Source: Mariprofundaceae bacterium (GTDB lineage Bacteria; Pseudomonadota; Zetaproteobacteria; Mariprofundales; Mariprofundaceae). Taken from it: a DNA stretch of 5,713 bases. Shown here piece after piece: positions 1 to 4,542 of the stretch; position 1 is the stretch's first letter, and every line of letters starts with the position of its first letter. The notes below the pieces were generated by a model, which was given only the letters and a program-made list of their open reading frames with translations, searched no databases and was not told the DNA's origin. The position numbers were made by a program, and so were the translations under genes. The stretch covers positions 1 to 5,713 of the forward strand of contig WSZY01000082.1 in assembly GCA_013139875.1 (NCBI GenBank). The letters are read 5' to 3'.

Positions 1-22
1 CTACAAAATCAGCCGAATGATC

Positions 23-1189
23 CTAAGCATAATAACCAATATTCGCATTCTCCGACCATTTGCCGATACCGCTGGTTGCTTCCAGATCACCCGCCAGACA
101 GCGCAGCAGTGTGGTTTTACCAATACCATTGGGGCCAATTACAGCTACACGTTCACCCACAGCAATCCTCAAATTAAACTTTTCAAACAGTGGCTGTTCA
201 TCAAAGCTTTTACTCAGACTCTTCAACTCCAGCACATTACGGTACAGCTTTTTATCCTGAGTAAAGCGAATAAACGGGCTCACACGACTTGAAGGTTTTA
301 CTTCATCCAGTTTGATTTTATCAAGTTTTTTGGCACGTGATTGTGCCTGAGTGGCCTTGGATGCATTGGCCGAGAAACGACGGACGAAGGCCTGAAGCTC
401 CTGAATTTCCTCTGTTTTTCTGGCGTTTTCAGTGAGCAACTGCTGCTGAACCAGCGAAGCAGCCTCCATATAATCATCGTAGTTGCCCGGATAGATGCGC
501 AACTCCCCATAATCAATATCAGCCATGTGAGTGCATACACTGTTGAGGAAGTGCCGGTCATGCGAAATGATGATCATTGTACAGTTACGTTCGTTGATCA
601 CCCCTTCCAGCCAGCGAATGGCATCAATATCAAGGTTGTTGGTTGGCTCATCCAGTAGAATGATCTCAGGATCACCGAACAGCGCCTGCGCCAACAGGAC
701 GCGCAGCTTCCAACCGGGGGCAATGGATTTCATCAGGCTGAAATGCTCTTCCACCGGGATACCCATACTGAGCAATAATTCACCCGCACTCGATTCTGCA
801 CTGTAGCCATCCAGATCGGCAAACTGACTCTCCAGATCACCGGCACGCATACCGTCTTTTTCCGAAAACTCAGGCAGTGCATAGATACGGTCCCGCTCGT
901 CCTTGATTTTCCATAGCTTCTCAAAACCCATCATCACGGTATCGAGAACTGTCTTCTCTTCAAAAGCGAAATGATCCTGTCGCAATTTGCCCAACCGCTC
1001 ATTTTTACCGATGCTTACATGGCCTGATGTTGGAGTCAGGTCACCACCCAGGATTTTCATCAGTGTGGACTTGCCGCAACCATTCGCACCGATCAGGCCG
1101 TAACGATTGCCATCCCCGAACTTAACCGAGATGTTTTCAAACAGGGGCTTGTCCCCAAACTGCATTGTGATACCGGATGTAGAAATCAA
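23..1189 (-). CDS. ybiT: ABC-F family ATPase, YbiT-like; interrupted by an in-frame TAG in the second ATPase domain
   Basis: ABC-F proteins are soluble tandem ATPases that act on the ribosome, without membrane domains. From memory the sequence follows E. coli YbiT (about 530 residues) almost colinearly. Domain 1 has Walker [10 protein letters not shown] (residues 34-42), Q-loop Q71, a divergent signature around APGWKLR (157-163), Walker [11 protein letters not shown] (176-185) and switch His210. The inter-domain linker (about 240-305) is charged and contains [10 protein letters not shown]. Domain 2 has Walker [10 protein letters not shown] (352-360). The frame then stops after NIGYYA (residue 388) at TAG (bases 23-25). 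YbiT has YYAQDH here, and the codons after this stop read DHSADFV, so the stop replaces the Q-loop glutamine and homology resumes beyond it. As written, the product lacks the second signature, Walker B and His switch, about 140 residues. The start is a TTG at 1187-1189, chosen because it gives the same N-terminal length as YbiT; GGGA lies about 8 nt upstream. Family assignment is firm; whether the gene works is open. Confidence 0.93.
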   Translation of the reverse strand: MISTSGITMQFGDKPLFENISVKFGDGNRYGLIGANGCGKSTLMKILGGDLTPTSGHVSIGKNERLGKLRQDHFAFEEKTVLDTVMMGFEKLWKIKDERDRIYALPEFSEKDGMRAGDLESQFADLDGYSAESSAGELLLSMGIPVEEHFSLMKSIAPGWKLRVLLAQALFGDPEIILLDEPTNNLDIDAIRWLEGVINERNCTMIIISHDRHFLNSVCTHMADIDYGELRIYPGNYDDYMEAASLVQQQLLTENARKTEEIQELQAFVRRFSANASKATQAQSRAKKLDKIKLDEVKPSSRVSPFIRFTQDKKLYRNVLELKSLSKSFDEQPLFEKFNLRIAVGERVAVIGPNGIGKTTLLRCLAGDLEATSGIGKWSENANIGYYA

Positions 1190-1300
1190 TTTATCGTCCC
1201 ATGAAACGCGGATATAGCTTAAAAATCGGCGATCTTAGTGCTGGCCATGAGATATACAAGCTGTTTGAACAATGCTTATGGGCGGCATAGCATCAATGTC
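1190..1300. promoter_or_regulatory. Divergent intergenic region with weak promoter-like boxes
   Basis: This 111-bp gap separates the leftward ABC-F gene from the rightward lipoprotein gene, so promoters in both directions are expected. Rightward, TTGAAC (1265-1270) and TAGCAT (1288-1293) are 17 bp apart, each matching four of six consensus bases. The ATG at 1301 follows 7 nt later, so this promoter would make an almost leaderless mRNA. Leftward, TTGTAT (minus strand, 1259-1254) and TAAGAT (1237-1232) are 16 bp apart and also weak. These are pattern matches only. Confidence 0.25.
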
Positions 1301-1477
1301 ATGATCCGAATCGCACTCGTCACTATGCTCCTGTTGTTTGCAGGCTGCGAAGAATCCATCCAGCCGACACCTGTTCCCACCAAAGAGAAAAAAGTATTTG
1401 AAAAAAATGCTATTGACGCAGCCGGTGTTGCCGAGGGTGATGAGCAGGTCTCACCTTTCGGAAAACCTGCTTACTAA
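1301..1477 (+). CDS. Small predicted lipoprotein of unknown function
   Basis: This 58-residue precursor starts MIRIALVTMLLLFAGC: one basic residue, a hydrophobic core and a lipobox ending in Cys16. That suggests cleavage by signal peptidase II, lipidation of Cys16 and membrane anchoring. Phe at position -3 of the lipobox is unusual, but the rest is typical. The mature part is about 43 residues, polar and disordered-looking, with a proline/lysine stretch (PTPVPTKEKK) and no fold I can name. The frame is open back to a GTG at 1238, but that start would put 21 extra residues before the signal peptide, so the ATG at 1301 is preferred. No good ribosome binding site is visible. The next gene begins 14 nt after the stop, so the two are probably co-transcribed. 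I do not recognise the family; other small envelope lipoproteins such as LptM are comparable only in size and layout. Confidence 0.6.
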   Translation: MIRIALVTMLLLFAGCEESIQPTPVPTKEKKVFEKNAIDAAGVAEGDEQVSPFGKPAY

Positions 1478-1491
1478 CTAGAGTGTCACGC

Positions 1492-1839
1492 ATGAGCCGC
1501 CCCGTTCGCAAAACCATCGCCACATCTCCAACATCCCCGGCTCCGTTGCAGATTCTTCTCTATACCCTGCCGGTGTGGGGTGCATCCATGGCACTTACAC
1601 TCTTCATGCCGATGACCGGAATCATCACCTCGATTGTTATGGCAGTCTGCCTACTGGTTCTGCCGTTCAAAGCGCGCCGGGGCCTGTGCCCTGCATGTGA
1701 AAGGCCTAAAACACTCCCGTTCTCAGGCTTTGGTAATCTATGCAAAGGTTGTGGTGAAGAGATTGTACTCAGGGGTGACACATTCCATCTATTGGAAGCC
1801 AAAGCGATGAGATCCAGAGCAGGCTCGGGAAGAGCCTAA
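1492..1839 (+). CDS. Small membrane protein with zinc-ribbon-like C-terminal domain
   Basis: This protein has 115 residues from the ATG at 1492; a GTG at 1483 in the same frame would add MSR. AGAG lies 8 nt before the ATG. After a basic, Ser/Pro-rich N-terminus come two hydrophobic segments (about residues 20-38 and 42-60) joined by a short MPMTG turn, then a basic KARR. Both ends are therefore predicted to lie in the cytoplasm. Next come CPAC (66-69) and CKGC (84-87), spaced like a four-cysteine zinc ribbon, and a basic tail. The family and function are not recognised. A two-helix anchor carrying a zinc ribbon often serves as a binding or assembly module, but that is inference. The gene follows the lipoprotein gene by 14 nt and probably shares its transcript, which suggests a common envelope role. 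Confidence 0.65.
   Translation: MSRPVRKTIATSPTSPAPLQILLYTLPVWGASMALTLFMPMTGIITSIVMAVCLLVLPFKARRGLCPACERPKTLPFSGFGNLCKGCGEEIVLRGDTFHLLEAKAMRSRAGSGRA
1821..1837. other. Short perfect hairpin at the end of the zinc-ribbon gene
   Basis: AGGCTC and GAGCCT form a perfect 6-bp stem around the loop GGGAA, reaching into the TAA stop codon. It sits between two convergent genes, where a two-way terminator would be useful. Neither strand has a T-run after the stem, so a normal intrinsic terminator is not supported. It may only slow polymerase or protect the 3' end. Confidence 0.25.
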
Positions 1840-1867
1840 ACTCTTCCACCGGACTGGAGGGTAAACG

Positions 1868-2305
1868 CTACAGTGCGCCGGAAAGGTGATCGCGAACTGT
1901 TTCTGAATCCTCAAACACAAGATTTTTATCCACTGTGTCCGAAACAAGCTGTCCAAGTGCTGAGCTACACTGCTTGCGTAGAAGCCCCAGAAACTCCGGT
2001 GGTGCCACCAGAGAAAGGTGATTGAACGCATTGGCAACACGACCTCGGTCCATCTCAGCAATCAACTGGTGTGCAAACAGCTCAGCCTCATGATCCTTCG
2101 GCTCAACCTGCTGACCCATGGCATGCCTTGCATCACCCATCCGATCAAATGCCCGTCCGGGAAGATCGCTGGTCAACTCCTGTTCATGCTTGCGGGATGC
2201 TTCATGATCCCAATCCTGCTCAAGGGTTAGCGCTCCGACTCGCCCCTTCATGGTATATAACTTCGCATGGCTCTTATCGGCAACAAGTACCCAGGTCGTA
2301 TCCAT
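1868..2305 (-). CDS. Host attachment (Host_attach, PF10116-like) family protein
   Basis: The 145-residue product begins MDTTWVLVADKSHAKLY, the typical opening of the family annotated as 'protein required for attachment to host cells'. It also has the later family-typical stretch HLSLVAPPEFLGLLR (about residues 96-110). The middle is charged and histidine-rich (HEASRKHEQEL, then KDHEAELFAHQL), and there is no signal peptide or membrane segment. The family name comes from plant-associated bacteria; members are widespread in free-living proteobacteria and their biochemical role is unsettled, so the name should not be read literally. The start is decided by a perfect AGGAGG 6 nt before the ATG at 2305. 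An in-frame ATG at 2350 would add MSYNRDRDRDFRRWF, but RDRDRD there is just a translated DNA repeat lying upstream of the ribosome binding site. The stop is TAG. The gene converges on the zinc-ribbon gene with a 28-bp gap. Confidence 0.88.
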   Translation of the reverse strand: MDTTWVLVADKSHAKLYTMKGRVGALTLEQDWDHEASRKHEQELTSDLPGRAFDRMGDARHAMGQQVEPKDHEAELFAHQLIAEMDRGRVANAFNHLSLVAPPEFLGLLRKQCSSALGQLVSDTVDKNLVFEDSETVRDHLSGAL

Positions 2306-2310
2306 AAACC

Positions 2311-2317
2311 ACCTCCT
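2311..2317 (-). promoter_or_regulatory. Consensus Shine-Dalgarno of the Host_attach gene
   Basis: The minus strand reads AGGAGGT, complementary to the 16S rRNA tail, with 5 nt before the ATG at 2305 (6 nt from AGGAGG). It is the strongest ribosome binding site in the window and fixes the start of the gene. Confidence 0.85.
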
Positions 2318-2320
2318 GAA

Positions 2321-2340
2321 ATCTCTATCTCTATCTCTAT
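2321..2340. repeat. 6-bp tandem repeat, ATCTCT x 3.3
   Basis: Three perfect copies of ATCTCT plus AT (AGAGAT on the minus strand) lie immediately downstream of the -10 box and 3 nt upstream of the Shine-Dalgarno of the Host_attach gene. A change in copy number would alter leader length without affecting the coding frame. Confidence 0.85.
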
Positions 2341-2344
2341 TATA
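2339..2344 (-). promoter_or_regulatory. Consensus -10 box (TATAAT) for the Host_attach gene
   Basis: The minus strand has TATAAT, a perfect sigma70-type -10. Transcription would start near 2332, inside the hexamer repeat, giving a leader of about 27 nt. No recognisable -35 lies 16-18 bp upstream, where one arm of an inverted repeat (2361-2367) is found instead. Activator dependence or another sigma factor is possible. Confidence 0.5.
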
Positions 2345-2360
2345 GCTCAACTACAGAAAT

Positions 2361-2395
2361 CAGCAGTCCGGCTGCCGTTGAAAGGAAAACTGCTG
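2361..2395. repeat. Inverted repeat CAGCAGT ... ACTGCTG upstream of the Host_attach promoter
   Basis: Perfect 7-bp arms at 2361-2367 and 2389-2395 are separated by 21 bp. The proximal arm covers the expected -35 position of the Host_attach promoter, so the pair could be a regulator site. It also follows the stop of the 63-residue gene, so it could form a weak hairpin in that transcript. There is no T-run to make it a terminator. Confidence 0.4.
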
Positions 2396-2416
2396 GATGA
2401 ACTATGAGCACTGTAG

Positions 2417-2608
2417 CTAACCACGTGCCTCTTTACGGTCAGCATTGAGGAAGTGGCGCATCATGAACTCCTCCTCTACAGGCGTAAGATCATAACGCTG
2501 GCAAGCCTCTTCAATGGTGGCGAGATCGTAGGCATGCATCTCCGCAATCCAGCGAACCGCCTGACGAAACGCATCCCCTTTCGGAAACAGTGACTTTGCT
2601 CCACTCAT
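2417..2608 (-). CDS. Conserved-looking small protein of unknown function (63 aa)
   Basis: The product is short, soluble and mostly helical. It begins MSGAKSLFPKGDAF, followed by an amphipathic helix RQAVRWIAEMHAY (about residues 15-27), then TIEEACQRYDLTPVEEEFMMRHF (about 31-53), which reads like two helices around a turn. The TIEEACQRYDLTPVEEEFM stretch resembles the recognition part of small helix-turn-helix proteins, but this is an impression, not a family match. There are no membrane segments and a single cysteine. The start ATG is preceded by GAGGG with an 8-nt spacer. The stop is TAG. The next gene on the same strand is 111 bp downstream and has its own promoter elements, so this gene is probably transcribed separately. 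Good start signals and sensible composition support a real gene; the role is unknown. Confidence 0.75.
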   Translation of the reverse strand: MSGAKSLFPKGDAFRQAVRWIAEMHAYDLATIEEACQRYDLTPVEEEFMMRHFLNADRKEARG

Positions 2609-2669
2609 AACCTGTACCCTCTACTCCCAGTGTAGCACATTTGAGGGAATCTCTTTGAACAGAGCTGAA

Positions 2670-2675
2670 TATACT
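2670..2675 (+). promoter_or_regulatory. Possible -10 box (TATACT) for the GIY-YIG gene
   Basis: TATACT matches five of six bases of the -10 consensus. No -35 is seen at 16-18 bp. If used, transcription would start near 2682 and the tandem 17-bp repeat would lie in the mRNA leader. Confidence 0.2.
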
Positions 2676-2684
2676 CAGATCCAT

Positions 2685-2723
2685 TGTCTCACTCCGCCCT
2701 CTGTCTCACTCCGCCCCCTGTCC
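2685..2723. repeat. 17-bp tandem direct repeat, 2.3 copies
   Basis: Copies at 2685-2701 (TGTCTCACTCCGCCCTC) and 2702-2718 differ at one base (T2700 against C2717). A third, partial copy TGTCC follows. CCATT flanks the block on both sides (2681-2685 and 2722-2726). It lies between the divergent 63-residue gene and the GIY-YIG gene. On the minus strand the unit contains GGGCGGAGTGA, which resembles GGGGACGGAGTGA-type repeats that I recall near IS200/REP-associated transposases, but no transposase is present. Confidence 0.8.
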
Positions 2724-2752
2724 ATTAGCAGTGAATTGAGTTTAAATGCGGT

Positions 2753-3043
2753 ATGGCGATTTTGAATGAAGTGATCTGGCATCTCTATCTGATCCGTCTG
2801 GATAGCGGCCATCTCTACACAGGTATTACCACCGATGTGAGCAGACGGTTTGGTGAACACAGAAACGGCAAAGGTGCCAAATTTCTTCGTGGCAGAGAGG
2901 GATTGAAACTGGTGTTCAGCAGTTCGATTGGTGACAGATCTTCCGCCCTGAAAATCGAGGCCGCCGTCAAAAAGCTTCCGAAACAGAGGAAAGAGGCGCT
3001 CATCAATGGTGATTTCAGCATTAATGATCTGTCAGCGGATTGA
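2753..3043 (+). CDS. GIY-YIG domain protein, YhbQ/UPF0213-like
   Basis: This is a single compact GIY-YIG nuclease-like domain of 96 residues, about the usual size for YhbQ. The first strand is HLYLIR (10-15, with Tyr12) and the second LYTGIT (21-26, with Tyr22 and Gly24). TDVSRRFGEH (27-36) carries the expected arginine and histidine, followed by GKGAKFLRG (39-47), a hallmark of this subfamily. LVFSSSIGDRSSALKIEAAVKKL (53-75) contains Glu69 at the usual metal-binding position, so the catalytic set looks intact. Proteins of this group are linked to DNA cleavage or repair, but the cellular role is poorly defined. The ATG at 2753 has no clear Shine-Dalgarno; a GTG at 2771 would start nearer to the YhbQ N-terminus and is possible. 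The stop is TGA. Confidence 0.92.
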   Translation: MAILNEVIWHLYLIRLDSGHLYTGITTDVSRRFGEHRNGKGAKFLRGREGLKLVFSSSIGDRSSALKIEAAVKKLPKQRKEALINGDFSINDLSAD

Positions 3044-3095
3044 GTTCGGGCAATGGTCATGTACCTGGCAACAGGAATTGGCCATAATAGTGTGA

Positions 3096-3950
3096 ATGAA
3101 GTTCTTTCTCTCCAGGCTGGCCTCTGTTCTCCTCTTAACCACGCTCTTTGTGAGCGGGTGGATGTTGATGTTTGAGGATCAGTACATCTACTACCCGACA
3201 CGGGAGATTCATAACACACCAGAAACAGTCGGGCTGAAGTTTCAGGATATCCACCTGACCACAGGTGATGGTATTGCCCTGCATGGCTGGCTGATACCCC
3301 ACCCCAACGCCCGATTCACGCTGCTCCATTTTCATGGCAATGCCGGAAACATCAGCCACCGCCTGCACCTCTATGAGCAGTGGCATCGAATGGGGCTTTC
3401 CCTGTTCGCCATCGATTATCGGGGCTACGGAAAGAGTGAAGGCACCCCTTCTGAAGCAGGCTTCTACAGTGATGCCCGCGCTGCCTGGAAAGAGCTGGTT
3501 AAAAGACAGAAGGTTCCCGCTTCACAGATTATTATTGCGGGTAGGAGTCTGGGCTGTGCCGTGGCTGCAAAGCTGGCAACAGAGACAAAACCTGCTGCAC
3601 TGGTGATGGAGACACCTTTCACAAGCATCCCCGATATGGCCGCAGAGCACTATCCATGGATTATTCCGATTCAATTTCTGACACAGACACAGTTCAATAC
3701 TCTGGATCTCATTGGCCAGGTTGATGCTCCCACCATGGTAATAAGTGCCGAAAACGATGAGATTGTTCCTACAATTATGAGTGAGAAAATCTATGCAGGT
3801 GCTAATGAGCCCAAACAGTTTGTTACACTCTCCGGAAACCATAATGATTTTGATATCGTCTCATCCTCGACATATGCCAGGGCATGGAATCGATGGTTGA
3901 ATCAACTGGATGGTGGCGTAAAGTTGCCAGCGAACCCGGCGCAGGAGTAA
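3096..3950 (+). CDS. Membrane-anchored alpha/beta hydrolase, BEM46/ABHD13/YfhR-like
   Basis: This is a serine hydrolase of 284 residues, normal for the family. An N-terminal hydrophobic helix (about 5-25) with a basic start is probably an uncleaved anchor, leaving the hydrolase domain outside the cytoplasm. FEDQYIYYPTRE follows it, as is usual in these proteins. The oxyanion region is HFHGNAGN (78-85), then DYRGYGKSEG (107-116). The nucleophile elbow is GRSLG (149-153) with Ser151. METPFTSI (171-178) corresponds to the family's ENTFTSI. The likely acid is Asp221 (ENDEIVP) and the likely base His249 (GNHNDF), so the triad is complete. The substrate is unknown; esterase or thioesterase activity is plausible. 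No ribosome binding site is evident. A -10-like CATAAT ends 7 nt before the ATG, which would fit a leaderless mRNA. The gene is 52 nt after the GIY-YIG gene and 67 nt before msrB. Confidence 0.92.
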   Translation: MKFFLSRLASVLLLTTLFVSGWMLMFEDQYIYYPTREIHNTPETVGLKFQDIHLTTGDGIALHGWLIPHPNARFTLLHFHGNAGNISHRLHLYEQWHRMGLSLFAIDYRGYGKSEGTPSEAGFYSDARAAWKELVKRQKVPASQIIIAGRSLGCAVAAKLATETKPAALVMETPFTSIPDMAAEHYPWIIPIQFLTQTQFNTLDLIGQVDAPTMVISAENDEIVPTIMSEKIYAGANEPKQFVTLSGNHNDFDIVSSSTYARAWNRWLNQLDGGVKLPANPAQE

Positions 3951-4017
3951 TGCATGGAATATCCTGCCGCTAAAGCTGCAGTTGTAAGAAACCATCAAAC
4001 AGTTCGACTTGCTTAAC

Positions 4018-4542
4018 ATGAAAACAGACAACCTATTAATTATCATTGCAACGTTACTATTTTCGACCATGACTATTGCCGAGGAGTTTTCCATGAATGA
4101 TTGGACGCGCCCGTCAGACAAGGCACTGAAACAGCAACTCACACCGATACAGTTCAAAGTAGCACGGGAAAATGGAACCGAACCGGCTTTTGAGAATGAA
4201 TACTGGGATTATAAAAAGGCCGGTGTCTACGTTGATGTTATCTCAGGTGAGCCCCTGTTCAGCTCCAGAGACAAATTCAAGTCCGGTACGGGCTGGCCAA
4301 GTTTCACCAGAGTCCTTGTTCCGGAAAATATTGTTGAGAAAGAGGATCGCCTGCTCTTTATGCGCCGGGTTGAACTCCGCAGTAGACATGCGGACTCACA
4401 TCTCGGCCATGTTTTCACTGATGGCCCTCAACCAACCGGGCTTCGTTACTGTATCAACTCCGCAGCACTTCGTTTCATTCCTGCAGATGAGCTTGAAACC
4501 AATGGACTCAGCCGGTTTAAAGAGCAGTTTTCGACCAGGTGA
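4018..4542 (+). CDS. msrB: Peptide-methionine (R)-S-oxide reductase MsrB with signal peptide, zinc-less, single cysteine
   Basis: The enzyme reduces methionine-R-sulfoxide in proteins. From the ATG at 4018 (174 residues) it begins [23 protein letters not shown], a credible signal peptide cut near residue 21, so the main form is probably exported. MsrB landmarks are [11 protein letters not shown] (53-63), SGEPLFSS (76-83), [10 protein letters not shown] (89-98), [14 protein letters not shown] (124-137) and [11 protein letters not shown] (143-153). Cys145 is the catalytic cysteine and the only cysteine in the protein. The four zinc cysteines of the E. coli enzyme correspond to D73, S76, S122 and A125, and the usual resolving cysteine of SGCGWPSF is Thr91. 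Reduction must therefore use an outside thiol. A TTG at 4009 would only add MLN. A second start at ATG 4093 has GAGGAG 6 nt upstream, better than anything before 4018, and would give a 149-residue cytoplasmic enzyme. The stop overlaps the next gene's start. Confidence 0.93.
   Translation: MKTDNLLIIIATLLFSTMTIAEEFSMNDWTRPSDKALKQQLTPIQFKVARENGTEPAFENEYWDYKKAGVYVDVISGEPLFSSRDKFKSGTGWPSFTRVLVPENIVEKEDRLLFMRRVELRSRHADSHLGHVFTDGPQPTGLRYCINSAALRFIPADELETNGLSRFKEQFSTR
4081..4095 (+). promoter_or_regulatory. Internal ribosome binding site and alternative ATG inside msrB
   Basis: GAGGAG (4081-4086), a 6-nt spacer and ATG (4093-4095) lie in frame, just after the codons for the predicted signal peptidase site. 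Initiation here would yield MsrB starting MNDWTRPSD, with the complete catalytic domain but no signal peptide. Confidence 0.5.

Noticed and set aside
1..25. Genome-wide recoding of TAG as an amino acid to explain the ABC-F stop
   Set aside because: Three other genes in the window (Host_attach, the 63-residue protein and the FAD oxidoreductase) end at TAG where their products should end, so TAG is used as a normal stop.
1141..1160. GGGG-CTTGT-CCCC hairpin near the ABC-F start
   Set aside because: Four base pairs inside conserved coding sequence (KPLFEN region); explained by the protein.
1238..1300. Longer lipoprotein starting at GTG 1238
   Set aside because: It would place 21 unrelated residues before a complete lipoprotein signal peptide that has its own ATG.
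1821..1860. Intrinsic terminator between the convergent genes (stems at 1821-1837 and 1843-1860)
   Set aside because: Stems exist but neither strand has a T-run after them; kept only as a weak hairpin.
2306..2350. N-terminal extension MSYNRDRDRDFRRWF of the Host_attach protein
   Set aside because: It translates the hexamer DNA repeat and the -10 region, and a perfect Shine-Dalgarno serves the ATG at 2305, which matches the usual family start.
3064..3075. CCTG-GCAA-CAGG mini hairpin with a GNRA-type loop after the GIY-YIG gene
   Set aside because: Only 4 bp long with no T-run; expected by chance at this length.
2815..3219. Long open frame (134 codons) on the minus strand over the GIY-YIG gene
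   Set aside because: It lies antisense to a clear GIY-YIG gene and into the hydrolase start, has no domain signature, and its composition is that of an antisense shadow.
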